A stretch of DNA of 64,000 nt from Mesorhizobium escarrei (GTDB taxonomy: Bacteria > Pseudomonadota > Alphaproteobacteria > Rhizobiales > Rhizobiaceae), in assembly GCF_935825525.1 (NCBI RefSeq), contig NZ_CAKXZT010000126.1:156508-220507 (forward strand). The letters run 5' to 3'. Below are positions 19,301 through 28,464 of the stretch, one piece after another; positions within the stretch are counted from its first letter, which is position 1; each line of letters starts with the position of its first letter. Made by a program: the position numbers and the translations under genes. The notes below the pieces were generated by a model that was not told where the DNA came from, made no database searches, and worked only from the letters and a program-made list of their open reading frames with translations.

Positions 19301-20327
19301 AACGACGTCGCCCGATCCGGCGGCGGCCGCCGTGACAGCGTCGGCACCTGCGGGCCCGACGGCTGCGGACGCCGAGCCAATGGCGACGGCGCCGGCCGCC
19401 ACGCCCGCGACCCAGGACATGACCGGCACGGTCACGCCGGCGGATGCTTCGACAGCGACGGCCCCTGACAAGATCGACATTCCAGCCGATGCCGGCCCGG
19501 CTGCCTTGCGTGACTCAGCGGCCGGCGGCGACGCCAAGGCACTGTTCGAAATCGGCTCGCGCTACGCCGAATCGCGCGGCGTCAAGCAAGACATGGCAGC
19601 GGCGGCAAAATGGTACGAGAAATCAGCCGAACTCGGCTTCGCACCGGCGGAATACCGCATCGGCAACTTCTACGAGAAGGGCACCGGCGTCGCGCGCGAC
19701 GTCAAGAAGGCGAAGACCTGGTACCAACTCGCCGCCGAGCAGGGCAACGCCAGCGCCATGCACAATCTCGCCGTGCTCTTCGCCATGGCGGCGGACGGCG
19801 TGACCGACAATGAATCGGCCGCGCACTGGTTCCAGGCCGCCGCCGAGCTCGGCGTCAAGGACAGCCAGTTCAATCTCGGCATCCTGGCGGCGAAGGGCGT
19901 CGGCATGAAGCAGGATCTCGAAGAGTCCTACAAATGGTTCGCGCTCGTCGCCAAGACCGGCGACAAGGATGCGGCGGCAAAGCGCGACGAGATCGCCAAG
20001 GCGCTCAGGCCCGAGCAGCTCGAACGCGCACGCGCCGCCACGGAACTGTGGAAGGCAAAGCCGCTCGATCCTGCGGCCAATTCGGCCGATATTCCCGAAT
20101 CGTGGCAGGACGGCACGCCGCAGACGACCGCCAGCGTCGACATGAAGAAGGTCGTTCAGAACATCCAGCGCATTCTCAACAAGAACGGCTATGCGGCCGG
20201 CAATGACGACGGCGTGATGGGCCAGAAAACCAAGGATGCCATCATGGCTTTCCAGACCGACAACGACCTGAAGCCGACCGGCGCGGTCGACGAAAAGCTG
20301 GTCAAGGCGCTGCTCGCGCGCAAATAA
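16308..20327 (+). CDS. podJ: PodJ-like polar organelle development protein (coiled coil, TM, Sel1, peptidoglycan-binding)
   Basis: A 1339-residue polarity factor. A long cytoplasmic coiled-coil region opens MNSKRSYLDTLNAG and continues to about 640. A low-complexity linker with SEPGT repeats follows (about 696-720). A single transmembrane helix (about 875-900, ILMAAAAVMLALAG) leads to an Ala/Pro/Thr-rich periplasmic linker, Sel1 repeats (about 1075-1225) and a C-terminal peptidoglycan-binding domain (about 1270-1335). This order is that of PodJ in Caulobacter and rhizobia, where it localises polar proteins and affects division asymmetry. It is longer than Caulobacter PodJ (about 970). It stands alone; no other polarity gene is adjacent. 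Confidence 0.9.
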   Translation: MNSKRSYLDTLNAGRQRRPHTTLEQLNRSLETLEQRLERTREDMSERPDPRRLSAEPRYASARPYEDPRPAQPPKSPAPTGFDQNYQSIARDIDRVRGQEDGVAVVGKIAGELRGLREELRHQMTAGLQREFEALRKDIERAFQASAQPGGQSAGGKGSAELGVEFERLSGAIQSLAEKSDDRSVNMLRLELEQVKAALDTLAREESVQAVGRRWDEFDRRWTAFEDRVDADQRKRSEAPGLSMLTERLEQISNAVNNLPESLSLRSLEEKVRTLAGAVEHFARQQDNRGSDTFSQIDERLDEISRAIVASTVAAQANSFDPEPFERIEKRIDSLAQQIDEVSQDRPSREVIDRLNTLSSRVDELASRANLPEQAMERLARQVALIADKIDHAPAMPDADHIFHGIEQRFDVLSSMMERRQGDAIEQGNLLFRDLERRLDEVADRLDQRMPQQIDGAGIMDAIDARFSALAKRLETRVPDPAGEAAIRGLESRLEDISSRLDSSAAQVAGIDPALIRSLEAQVAGLSAHLSKPETPLPEFEDISPRLDEIERSLAGTRDSILSAAREAAESAVRSLAGSSANTAAVSGLAQDLKTLEALTRRSDERNSRTFEAIHDTLLKIVDRLGSLETGEPTDAVSELLNTQPAEPDSWRGVRSSKMAVRDAPSMDIDQPLPLTEDMADLDSHVSAMMSNEQGSRSEPGTHSEPGTRSEPGTRSEPGTRTPAEAAAAAAMAALGSDTAEKTQPTGGRKSMLGGLARAFKAKKETIVPPLAGSAPDVEIPIADLDEPLDPKVANRPLEPGSGPPDLNAIMKRVRDERGPPVRAGNADASKSDFIAAARRAAQAAAAEADALKRQSTMRGPVKALRIGDLLKARRKPILMAAAAVMLALAGLQLGKAFVSDPVEMASNDTAPMAAAQPTETASIGTVNEPKTDAETAAQDSAPDRAVRRAEPSESVAEDDMPAQAAIATPSYSEISANAETPMGPGSAAEPIPAPMASTTSPDPAAAAVTASAPAGPTAADAEPMATAPAATPATQDMTGTVTPADASTATAPDKIDIPADAGPAALRDSAAGGDAKALFEIGSRYAESRGVKQDMAAAAKWYEKSAELGFAPAEYRIGNFYEKGTGVARDVKKAKTWYQLAAEQGNASAMHNLAVLFAMAADGVTDNESAAHWFQAAAELGVKDSQFNLGILAAKGVGMKQDLEESYKWFALVAKTGDKDAAAKRDEIAKALRPEQLERARAATELWKAKPLDPAANSADIPESWQDGTPQTTASVDMKKVVQNIQRILNKNGYAAGNDDGVMGQKTKDAIMAFQTDNDLKPTGAVDEKLVKALLARK
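18394..18465 (+). repeat. Four in-frame 18-bp repeats encoding SEPGT(R/H) in podJ
   Basis: Units 18394-18411, 18412-18429, 18430-18447 and 18448-18465 are nearly identical and encode six-residue SEPGTR/SEPGTH repeats in the linker before the transmembrane helix. The near-identity suggests recent slippage, and the number may vary among strains. Confidence 0.85.
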
Positions 20328-20335
20328 CGTCAGAT

Positions 20336-20353
20336 GCGTCGTTTCCGCGACGC
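20336..20353 (+). terminator. Weak hairpin after podJ
   Basis: Stem GCGTCG (20336-20341) / CGACGC (20348-20353), 9 bp after the podJ stop, followed only by CTTTGCC. It is a possible terminator but has no U-run. Confidence 0.3.
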
Positions 20354-20518
20354 CTTTGCCACACATTTGCCTGTTAACTGATTGAGTTGTTTTTTGTTTC
20401 GGCGACGTGGCGAGGTTTGACTTCGCCGCCCGGCCGGCGCAAGAACGAGACAGGCTTTTTGGCGCGAATGCCCGCAATGGTTGCATTCGCTGACGGGCAA
20501 ACTGATCGAGACTGACGG

Positions 20519-21442
20519 GTGGGCATCTATCTCCCGATCGCGGAAATTTCCGTCAACATCTTCGTGCTGCTGGCCATGGGCGCGGCGGTGGGTTTCCTTT
20601 CGGGCATGTTTGGAGTGGGCGGCGGCTTTCTGATCACGCCGCTGCTGATCTTCTACAACATACCGCCGGCGATCGCGGTCGCCACCGGCGCCAACCAGGT
20701 CATCGCCTCCTCCTTCTCCGGCGCATTGTCGCACGTGAAGCGCGGCACGCTCGACTTCAAGCTCGGCGGTGTGCTTTTGGCAGGCGGTATCGTCGGCTCG
20801 ACCGGCGGCATCTTTGTCTTTGGCTTCTTGCGCCGGCTCGGCCAGCTCGACCTGTTCATCTCGCTGCTCTATGTCGTGCTGCTCGGCACCGTCGGCGGGC
20901 TGATGCTGGTCGAGAGCGTCAATGCGCTGCGCGCCACGCGCAGCGGCGCGGCGCCAGTGCTGAAGAAATCCGGCCAGCACAATTGGATCCACCGCTTGCC
21001 GCTGAAAATGCGGTTCAGGGCCTCGAAGCTTTTCGTCAGCGTCATCCCGGTGCTCGGCCTCGGCGCCGGCATCGGCTTCCTGTCGTCGATCATGGGCGTC
21101 GGCGGCGGCTTCATCATGGTACCGGCGCTGATCTATCTCTTGAAGGTGCCGACCAACGTCGTTATCGGCACCTCGCTATTCCAGATCATCTTCACCTCGG
21201 CCTACACCACGCTGGTCCATGCCACCACCAACCAGACGGTCGACGTCATGCTCGCCTTCCTGTTGATGGCGGGCGGCGTCGCCGGCGCGCAATACGGCGC
21301 CAAGGCCGGCCAAAGGCTGCGCGGCGAGCAGCTCAGGGCGCTGTTGGCATTGCTGGTGCTGGCGGTTGCCTTCCGGCTCGCCATCGATCTGTTCGTGACG
21401 CCGCCCAGCCTGTATTCGCTGTCCGGCGTGGACCCGACCTGA
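20519..21442 (+). CDS. TauE/SafE-family sulfite (anion) exporter
   Basis: A 307-residue multispanning membrane protein with the two inverted TauE/SafE repeats, each containing GVGGGF (around 32-37 and near 194-199). Members export sulfite, sulfoacetate or related anions. The start is GTG at 20519. The stop overlaps the ATG of a TIGR02186 gene by one base, so translation is coupled. A SoeABC-type sulfite dehydrogenase operon lies about 3.3 kb downstream on the same strand, which makes sulfite a good candidate substrate (inference). Confidence 0.85.
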   Translation: MGIYLPIAEISVNIFVLLAMGAAVGFLSGMFGVGGGFLITPLLIFYNIPPAIAVATGANQVIASSFSGALSHVKRGTLDFKLGGVLLAGGIVGSTGGIFVFGFLRRLGQLDLFISLLYVVLLGTVGGLMLVESVNALRATRSGAAPVLKKSGQHNWIHRLPLKMRFRASKLFVSVIPVLGLGAGIGFLSSIMGVGGGFIMVPALIYLLKVPTNVVIGTSLFQIIFTSAYTTLVHATTNQTVDVMLAFLLMAGGVAGAQYGAKAGQRLRGEQLRALLALLVLAVAFRLAIDLFVTPPSLYSLSGVDPT

Positions 21443-22233
21443 TGGCGGATTTTAGGGCGTTCCTGGCTGCTGCCTCGCTGTCGCTGTTCGCCGCAGCGTC
21501 ACCGGCAAGAGCGCAGACGCCGGCTACCGAAAACATCCAGATCGGCCTGTCCACCGACCATGTCTCGATCACCGCCGGCTTTTCCGGTGCCGACCTCACC
21601 ATTTTCGGCTCCTTGGAAAATGCCGACCCGCGTGTCGCCCGCCAGGGGCGCTACGACATCGTCGTCGTGCTCGAGGGTCCGGCTCGGCCGGTCGTCGTGC
21701 GCCGCAAAGACCGGGTGCTCGGCATCTGGATCAACCTGGAGTCCGAGACCTTCGAGAATGTGCCGGTGTCCTATTCGGTGGCGACGACGCGCCCACTGCA
21801 GGACGTCACCGACCCCAACAGCTACAAGCAACTGTCGCTCGGCGCCGCCAACATCTACATGCAGCCCGCCGACGATGGCGACAGTCCGGCGACCATCCAG
21901 GAATTCACCGCGGCGCTGCGCGAGCGCAAGACGGCGACCGGCCTCTACAGCGTGAATGTCGGCGGCGTGCAGTTCCTGTCGCAGAACCTGTTCCGCGCCA
22001 CCGTCAGGCTCGCCCCCAATGTTCCGGTCGGCACCCACAAGGCGCGAGCGTTCCTGTTCAAGAGCGGCCTGTTCATCAAGGAAAGCTCCGCCCAGCTCGA
22101 AATCCGCAAATCCGGTTTCGAACAGTCGATCTTCCGCGTCGCCCACGATTTTTCTTTCCTGTATGGCGTCTTCGCGGTGTCGTTGGCCATGCTGACAGGC
22201 TGGCTCGGAAGGCTCGTCTTCCGGAAAGATTAA
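21442..22233 (+). CDS. TIGR02186-family conserved alphaproteobacterial protein
   Basis: A 263-residue exported protein. It has a cleavable signal peptide (about 1-25, ending SPARAQ), a predicted beta-rich periplasmic domain, and a C-terminal transmembrane helix (about 238-258, FLYGVFAVSLAMLTGWLG). The family has no assigned function. It is commonly found beside TauE/SafE exporters as I recall it, and here its ATG overlaps the exporter stop by one base (21440-21444). A role as an accessory or periplasmic partner of the exporter is inference. Confidence 0.85.
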   Translation: MADFRAFLAAASLSLFAAASPARAQTPATENIQIGLSTDHVSITAGFSGADLTIFGSLENADPRVARQGRYDIVVVLEGPARPVVVRRKDRVLGIWINLESETFENVPVSYSVATTRPLQDVTDPNSYKQLSLGAANIYMQPADDGDSPATIQEFTAALRERKTATGLYSVNVGGVQFLSQNLFRATVRLAPNVPVGTHKARAFLFKSGLFIKESSAQLEIRKSGFEQSIFRVAHDFSFLYGVFAVSLAMLTGWLGRLVFRKD

Positions 22234-22343
22234 ACTCTCTTCAAAAGGCGGTTCCCCTTTTTACGCTCGTGGGTTAGACCGCGACCCCGGCCCGACCGGA
22301 CACGAGCTGTCGCTCCCCACCATCAAAAGTACAGGACTTTGCG

Positions 22344-23600
22344 ATGCGACCAGCATTCGGCGGTATCGACTTCGGCACTTCGAATTCCACCGTCGGCGTG
22401 ATCAGGAACGGGCAGCCGCGATTGGTGGCGCTGGAAGACGGCGAGGTGACGCTGCCGAGCGCCGTGTTCTTCAATTTCGAGGACAACCGCACCTGTTTCG
22501 GGCGCCGCGCCATCGCCAATTATACCGACAGTATCGAAGGTCGCCTGATGCGCTCGCTGAAGAGCGTACTCGGCGGTACGCTGGTCCATGAAAAGACGCG
22601 CATCAAAGCCCGATCGATCGCCTTCACCGAGATCATCGGTCTGTTCGTAGGTCACCTCAAGAGAAGGCTGGAAGAGGATGCCGGCGACGTGGTCGAGAGC
22701 GTGGTGCTCGGTCGTCCGGTGCAGTTCGTCGACGACGACGCCGAGGCCGATGCCAAGGCCGAAGGTGAACTCGAAAACGCGGCCCGCACCCAAGGCTTCA
22801 AGCATATTGCGTTCCAGTTCGAGCCGATCGCGGCGGCGCTCGACTACGAGCAAAAGGTGACGCGCGAAGAGCTGGCGCTGATCGTCGACATGGGCGGCGG
22901 CACGTCCGACTTCTCGATCGTGCGGGTCTCGCCCCAGCGCGCCGGCTCCCTCGATCGCAAGGACGACATCCTGGCCAGCCGAGGCATCCACATCGGCGGC
23001 ACCGACTTCGACCGGCTGTTGAACATCGCCCATGTGATGCCGCAGCTCGGCTATCTCTCGCCGACCAAGGACGGCAAGCGCAACTTGCCGGCCAGCTACT
23101 TCATCGACCTGGCGACATGGCAGCGCATCAATCTGGTCTACACCGCCCGGGCGATGACGCATCTGCGCCAGATCCGCTACGAGGCGGAACGCGCCGACCT
23201 GGTCGACCGTTTCATCCACATCGTCGAGCATCGTTACGGGCACGCGCTGGCGGCTTTGGTCGAGAGGGCCAAAATCGCGCTGACGGAGCAATCGTCCGCA
23301 GAGGTGATGGTGGCGCTGACGGGAGCGAAGTTTGCGACCGAAATCACGCGCGCCGGGCTCGACGCCACGATCGCCAGGGATATCGAACGGGTGGTCGCGA
23401 CGGTTGGTGAGACCATCCGCGACGCGCAGCTGAAACCGTCCGACATCACCGCGGTGTTCCTTACCGGCGGATCGACCGCCATCCCGCTGGCAAGGCAGCA
23501 GATATTGGCCCTGGTGCCGCAGGCGTCCGTCATCGAAGGTGATATGTTCGGCTCGGTCGGGCTTGGGCTGGCGCTCGATGCGCAGCGGAAATTCGGTTGA
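22344..23600 (+). CDS. Hsp70-family chaperone-like ATPase (YegD type)
   Basis: A 418-residue protein with the actin/Hsp70 ATPase signatures: GIDFGTSNSTVGV (phosphate 1, about 7-19), DMGGGTSDFS (phosphate 2, about 183-192) and LTGGSTAIP (about 372-380). It has no DnaK-like C-terminal substrate domain or lid, and its length is near that of E. coli YegD (about 450). It lies on the plus strand after the TIGR02186 gene, 110 bp away, and converges on the LysR gene. No co-chaperone is adjacent, and its function is unknown. Confidence 0.85.
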   Translation: MRPAFGGIDFGTSNSTVGVIRNGQPRLVALEDGEVTLPSAVFFNFEDNRTCFGRRAIANYTDSIEGRLMRSLKSVLGGTLVHEKTRIKARSIAFTEIIGLFVGHLKRRLEEDAGDVVESVVLGRPVQFVDDDAEADAKAEGELENAARTQGFKHIAFQFEPIAAALDYEQKVTREELALIVDMGGGTSDFSIVRVSPQRAGSLDRKDDILASRGIHIGGTDFDRLLNIAHVMPQLGYLSPTKDGKRNLPASYFIDLATWQRINLVYTARAMTHLRQIRYEAERADLVDRFIHIVEHRYGHALAALVERAKIALTEQSSAEVMVALTGAKFATEITRAGLDATIARDIERVVATVGETIRDAQLKPSDITAVFLTGGSTAIPLARQQILALVPQASVIEGDMFGSVGLGLALDAQRKFG

Positions 23601-23605
23601 CCCGG

Positions 23606-24508
23606 CTACCCGCGGACGGTCTCGCCGGCCTTCGCGCCGAGATGCGCCTTGAGCGCCATCTGGGCCAGACTTGCCTGCCGGTCACGATGCGTGATCATGG
23701 CGAAATCGCGTTTCGGCAGATCGATCGACACGGACCGCAAGCTGCCTTCGGCAACCGCGCGTTCGACGACGAGCTCCGAAATGATGGTTGCGCCGGCGCC
23801 GGCCTCGACCGCCTGACGGACCGCCTCGTTGCTCGGCAGCACCAGGAATATCCGCAAGTCTGCGAACGAGATCCCTTCGCGGCGGGCAAGATCTTCCAGC
23901 ACCTCGCGCGTGCCTGATCCGCCTTCCCTGATGATCCAGCGGAGCTCCCTGATATCGGGATGCCCGCGTGAGACTTCGGCGATCTCGGGATGCGAATGCG
24001 CCACGACCAGCATCAGGCGATCCACATCGACCTTGGCGCGCCGCAATATGTCGGATTCAGTGCGCCCCTCGACCAGGCCAAAATCAGCCGTACCGTCCAG
24101 TACGGTGGTCTCAACCTGCCTGGTGTTGCCGATGGTCACGCTCAGCCTGACGGCGGGATAGGCCTCGTGGAAGGAGGCCAGCCGGCGCGGCAGCCAGTAG
24201 CTGGCGATGGTTTGGCTGGCGGCGATGGAAAGGCTGCCGGTGATCGTCTGCGAGACGTGCTCCAGCACGTCGTGGGCGGCAGCCGCCCGTTCGAGCACGG
24301 CCTTGGCCTCGGGCAGAAACCTGCGCCCGGTCTGCGCCAGCTCGATGTTGCGACCGACCCGGTTGAACAGCTGGACGCCATGCTGCTGCTCGAGCGAGCG
24401 GATGGCGGCCGAGGCGGCCGACTGGGAAATGCCCAGCAGTTCGGCCGCCTTGGTCATGTGGCCCCGTTCGGCGACAGCAACGAATATCCGCAGTTGGTCC
24501 AGGGTCAT
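23606..24508 (-). CDS. LysR-family transcriptional regulator, divergent from the SoeABC-like operon
   Basis: A 300-residue LysR regulator. An N-terminal winged helix-turn-helix (about 1-60, MTLDQLRIFVAVAERG, ISQSAASAAIRSLEQ) is followed by a periplasmic-binding-like effector domain. The ATG at 24508 is the family N-terminus, and upstream open frame is ignored. It is divergent from the molybdoenzyme operon with 279 bp between starts, the classic LysR arrangement, so it likely controls soeABC in response to a sulfur or oxidised substrate (inference). It also resembles CysB/CbbR subfamilies, which I cannot separate here. Confidence 0.85.
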   Translation of the reverse strand: MTLDQLRIFVAVAERGHMTKAAELLGISQSAASAAIRSLEQQHGVQLFNRVGRNIELAQTGRRFLPEAKAVLERAAAAHDVLEHVSQTITGSLSIAASQTIASYWLPRRLASFHEAYPAVRLSVTIGNTRQVETTVLDGTADFGLVEGRTESDILRRAKVDVDRLMLVVAHSHPEIAEVSRGHPDIRELRWIIREGGSGTREVLEDLARREGISFADLRIFLVLPSNEAVRQAVEAGAGATIISELVVERAVAEGSLRSVSIDLPKRDFAMITHRDRQASLAQMALKAHLGAKAGETVRG

Positions 24509-24787
24509 GGGGAGAATTAAGAAAGAAATTCGATTGGAATTACAAGAGCAACTTGTTAGACGGATCGATTGCTTTGTTCTAATTTTCGGGGCGGAGTGGG
24601 AAAAAAATCGCGGCCAACCTGCAACGGGTAGAAAAGTGATCGGGCAGTTCAAATCCTTGTTTGCCCATTGGACCCGCGCTCTGCGGCGTCGGCTTGCCGG
24701 CAACATTTATCATCCGGAAGAACACTACATGCGCGGCCCCGGGCCGAAGACGAGAGCCAAATTCGCAGACCGCAAAAGCGCCGGATC

Positions 24788-27718
24788 ATGAACCACGGAC
24801 CGTTGCGCGGCGCCAATTCCGCACCGTCCCAGCGGTCGCTTGCCGACACGCGCGCCCCCAACGAGGGTGATGGCGTCGATACGTCGCCTGACGTCTCCGA
24901 CAGCATAGCCAAGACCACCTGCTACATGTGCGCCTGCCGCTGCGGCATCGAAGTCCACATCAAGGACGGCAAGGTCCGCTACATCAACGGCAACAAGGAC
25001 CATCCGGTCAATCGCGGCGTGCTGTGCGGCAAGGGCAGCGCCGGCATCATGCAGCACTACAGTCCGGCCCGGCTGAAGAAACCATTGCTGCGCACAGGTC
25101 CGCGCGGCTCGGGAGAGTTTCGCGAGATCGAGTGGGAGGAGGCCTTCTCGATCGCGACGGAACGGCTTTCAAGGATACGCCGCACCGACCCGAAGAAACT
25201 CGCCTTCTTCACCGGGCGCGATCAGTCGCAATCGTTGACCGGCTGGTGGGCGAGCCAGTTCGGCACGCCGAATTTCGCCGCCCATGGCGGCTTCTGCTCG
25301 GTCAACATGGCGGCCGGCGGGCTCTATACGATCGGCGGCTCGTTCTGGGAGTTTGGCGAGCCCGACTGGGACAACACCAAGTACTTCATGCTGTTCGGCG
25401 TCGCCGAAGACCATGATTCCAATCCGATCAAGATCGGCCTCGGCAAGCTCAAGGCGCGCGGCGCCAAGGTGGTTTCGATCAATCCGTGCCGCACCGGCTA
25501 CAACGCCATTGCCGATGACTGGATTGGCATCCGGCCCGGCACCGACGGCCTGTTCGTGTTTGCTCTCATCTACGAACTGCTGAAGGCCGGCCGCGTCGAT
25601 CTCGATTATTTGCTGCGCTACACCAACGCCCATGTCCTCGTCATCCAGGAGCCGAATGCTGCCGATGACGGGCTGTTCGCGCGCGACAGTGGCGGCAATC
25701 CGCTGGCCTGGGACAGGGTGGCGAAAGCGCCGGTCAGCGCCACCGATAGCGATGCAAAACCGGCGCTGACCGGCAACTTCCAGGTCGATGGCCGCCGCTG
25801 CGTTCCGGTCTTCCAGCTCGCTGCCGAGCGCTATCTGCAGGAGAGCTATTCTCCCGATGCGGTCGCCGAGCGCTGCGGTGTTGCCGCCGACACCATCCGC
25901 CGGATTGCCGCCGAACTGGCGCATGTCGCCTTCGAGCAGGCGATCGAACTGCCGGTGGCGTGGACCGACTGGGCCGGCCGCCGGCATGAGACGATCAAGG
26001 GCCGGCCGGTGTCGATGCACGCGATGCGTGGCATCTCGGCGCATTCTAACGGTTTTCATACCTGCCGCGCCATCCACCTGCTCCAAGTACTCCTGGGTAC
26101 GGTGGACGTGCCCGGCGGATTTCGCTTCAAGCCGCCCTATCCGCGGTCGGCGCCGCCGGGTCCGAAGCCGGCGGGCAAGGACGTCGGGCCGATGACGCCG
26201 CTCGAAGGCATGCCGCTTGGATTCGTCTGCGGCCCGGACGATCTGCTGGTCGACGACGTCGGCACGCCGATCCGTATCGACAAGGCCTATTCCTGGGATG
26301 CGCCGCTGGCAGCACACGGGCTCATGCACACGGTCATCCGTAACGCCTGGGCCGGCGATCCCTACAGGATCGATACGCTGATGATGTTCATGTCCAACAT
26401 GGCCTGGAACTCGTCGATGAACACCGTCGAGACCATGGCGATGCTGACCGACAGCGACGAGGCCGGAAACTACAAGATCCCGTTCATCATCTATTCCGAC
26501 GCCTATTATTCCGAGACCGTGCCGTTCGCCGATCTCGTGCTGCCGGACACGACCTATCTCGAGCGTCATGACTGCATCAGCCTGCTCGACCGGCCGATCA
26601 GCCATGCCGATGGACCGGGTGACGCCATCCGTCATCCGGTCGTCGAGCCGGATCGTGATGTCAGGCCGTTCCAGACGGTGCTGATCGAACTCGGCGCGCG
26701 GCTCGGCCTGCTCGGCTTTGTCGACGACGACGGCTCGGCCAAATACCGCGACTATGCCGATTACATCGTCAATCATGAGCGCACGCCCGGCGTCGGCCCG
26801 CTCGCCGGCTGGCGCGGCAAGGACGGAACTTCGATCGGCAGGGGCGAGGCCAATCCCGACCAGCTTCAGCGCTACATCGACAATGGCGGCTTCTGGCACC
26901 ATGATTTTGCCGACGACCAGCGCTATTACAAGATGGCCAACCGCTCCTATCTCGACTTCGCCGAGTATATGGGTTTTATCCCGAAGGCCGAGCCGATTGT
27001 GTTCCAGCTCTATTCCGAGCCGATGCAGCGGTTTCGCCTCGCCGCGCGCGGCCATGGCCGGGTGCTGCCGCCGGAGGCGGAGCGCAGCCGCATCGAGACC
27101 TATATGGACCCGCTGCCGTTCTGGTACACGCCCTTCGAGGAGGCGGCTGTCGACCTCGAGAAATACAAGCTGCACGCGCTGACGCAGCGGCCGATGCACA
27201 TGTATCATTCCTGGGGCTCGCAGAACGCCTGGCTCAGGCAGATCACCAGCCAGAACCGGCTGTTCGTGCACAGCCGGACCGCCGCCGGCCTCGGGCTTGT
27301 CGACGACGACTGGGTTTGGATCGAAAGCATCAACGGCAGGGTCAAGGGACAGATCAAGCTGGTCGACGGCGTCAACGTGGACACGGTATGGACCTGGAAC
27401 GCGATCGGCAAGCGGCGCGGCAGCTGGGGTCTGAAGGACGACGCGGCCGAATCCAACCGCGGCTTCCTGCTCAATCACATCATCGGTGACCAGACTTCTG
27501 CCGATGCGAACGGCAAGCGCTACTCGAATTCCGATCCGGTCACCGGCCAGGCGGCATGGTTCGACCTGCGCGTCCGCATCGTCAAATGCGCGGCTGAAGA
27601 AGCCGGCTTTACCGAGCCGCAGTTCGAGCGCTTCCGGCAGCCACCGCGTTTCGAACCCTCGCCCGACAAGCTCAGTTTCGGCGCTGAATTCCGCCGGGAA
27701 AGAGAAGCTGCCGAATGA
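24788..27718 (+). CDS. soeA: SoeA-like molybdopterin oxidoreductase (probable sulfite dehydrogenase Mo subunit)
   Basis: A 976-residue DMSO-reductase-family molybdoenzyme. The N-terminal [4Fe-4S] ligands are C45, C48, C52 (CxxCxxxC) and C80. A cysteine that would ligate Mo is C170 (GGFCSVN). Length and lack of a Tat signal fit SoeA, the cytoplasm-facing sulfite dehydrogenase of Allochromatium and roseobacters. Formate or thiosulfate/polysulfide reductase-like activities remain possible. The start is uncertain: ATG 24788 lacks a strong ribosome site, and longer open frame exists to 24668. Its TGA overlaps the next ATG, and soeB- and soeC-like genes follow. A TauE exporter lies upstream, and a divergent LysR gene is adjacent. 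Confidence 0.78.
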   Translation: MNHGPLRGANSAPSQRSLADTRAPNEGDGVDTSPDVSDSIAKTTCYMCACRCGIEVHIKDGKVRYINGNKDHPVNRGVLCGKGSAGIMQHYSPARLKKPLLRTGPRGSGEFREIEWEEAFSIATERLSRIRRTDPKKLAFFTGRDQSQSLTGWWASQFGTPNFAAHGGFCSVNMAAGGLYTIGGSFWEFGEPDWDNTKYFMLFGVAEDHDSNPIKIGLGKLKARGAKVVSINPCRTGYNAIADDWIGIRPGTDGLFVFALIYELLKAGRVDLDYLLRYTNAHVLVIQEPNAADDGLFARDSGGNPLAWDRVAKAPVSATDSDAKPALTGNFQVDGRRCVPVFQLAAERYLQESYSPDAVAERCGVAADTIRRIAAELAHVAFEQAIELPVAWTDWAGRRHETIKGRPVSMHAMRGISAHSNGFHTCRAIHLLQVLLGTVDVPGGFRFKPPYPRSAPPGPKPAGKDVGPMTPLEGMPLGFVCGPDDLLVDDVGTPIRIDKAYSWDAPLAAHGLMHTVIRNAWAGDPYRIDTLMMFMSNMAWNSSMNTVETMAMLTDSDEAGNYKIPFIIYSDAYYSETVPFADLVLPDTTYLERHDCISLLDRPISHADGPGDAIRHPVVEPDRDVRPFQTVLIELGARLGLLGFVDDDGSAKYRDYADYIVNHERTPGVGPLAGWRGKDGTSIGRGEANPDQLQRYIDNGGFWHHDFADDQRYYKMANRSYLDFAEYMGFIPKAEPIVFQLYSEPMQRFRLAARGHGRVLPPEAERSRIETYMDPLPFWYTPFEEAAVDLEKYKLHALTQRPMHMYHSWGSQNAWLRQITSQNRLFVHSRTAAGLGLVDDDWVWIESINGRVKGQIKLVDGVNVDTVWTWNAIGKRRGSWGLKDDAAESNRGFLLNHIIGDQTSADANGKRYSNSDPVTGQAAWFDLRVRIVKCAAEEAGFTEPQFERFRQPPRFEPSPDKLSFGAEFRREREAAE

Positions 27719-28449
27719 CCTGCCTTCCCGCCCATACCGACAAAAAACTCGGACTGGTCATCGACCTCGACACCTGCGTCGGTTGCCAGGCCTGCGTTAC
27801 CGCTTGCAAGGAATGGAACACCGGCGGTTACATGGCGCCGCTGACCGACATCGATCCCTATGGCGGCGATGCCGACGGGGTCTGGTTCAACCGCGTGCAC
27901 AGCTATGAGCACATGACGGAGATGGGCGGGCGAACGGTCAATTTCCCACGCTCCTGCCTGCATTGCGAAACACCGGCCTGCGTCACCGTCTGCCCGACTG
28001 GCGCCTCCTACAAACGGGCCTCGGACGGCATCGTGCTGGTCGACGAGGACAAGTGCATCGGCTGCAAATTATGCAGCTGGGCCTGCCCTTATGGGGCGCG
28101 CGAGTTCGATACCGATGTCGGCGTGATGAAGAAATGCACGCTGTGCGTCGACCGCATCTACAACGACAATCTGGCGGAAGAAGACCGGGTGCCGGCCTGC
28201 GTCGCCGCTTGCCCGACCAGCGCGCGGCATTTCGGCGATCTCGGCGACCCGGCGTCGGCGATCTCGCAACTGGTGGCCGAGCGCAGCGGTGTCGACCTGA
28301 TGCCCGAACTCGGCTATCACCCGACCAACAAATATTTGCCGCCGCGCGCCCACACGCCGCGCGCCGCATCGGTGCCGGCGCCGAGGCTCGAACCGGTGCA
28401 GGCCGAAGGCGGTTTCCTTGGCTGGGTCGACCGCATGCTTTCGCATTGA
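27715..28449 (+). CDS. soeB: SoeB-like four-cluster ferredoxin subunit
   Basis: A 244-residue electron-transfer subunit with four [4Fe-4S] clusters: C21/C24/C27/C31, C81/C84/C89/C93, C114/C117/C120/C124 and C141/C144/C162/C166. This is the standard arrangement of DMSO-reductase-family B subunits, passing electrons from the Mo centre to the membrane subunit. ATG 27715 overlaps the upstream stop (ATGA), so translation is coupled. The C-terminus is proline-rich. Confidence 0.85.
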   Translation: MTCLPAHTDKKLGLVIDLDTCVGCQACVTACKEWNTGGYMAPLTDIDPYGGDADGVWFNRVHSYEHMTEMGGRTVNFPRSCLHCETPACVTVCPTGASYKRASDGIVLVDEDKCIGCKLCSWACPYGAREFDTDVGVMKKCTLCVDRIYNDNLAEEDRVPACVAACPTSARHFGDLGDPASAISQLVAERSGVDLMPELGYHPTNKYLPPRAHTPRAASVPAPRLEPVQAEGGFLGWVDRMLSH

Positions 28450-28464
28450 TCAGCATCCAGCCTC

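Noticed and set aside
24668..24787. Longer start for soeA at 24668
   Set aside because: It would add residues unlike other SoeA proteins and would run across the divergent LysR promoter; ATG 24788 is preferred although its ribosome site is weak.
25169..27478. Long open frame on the minus strand opposite soeA (769 codons)
   Set aside because: No recognisable family, and soeA has conserved cofactor cysteines on the plus strand.
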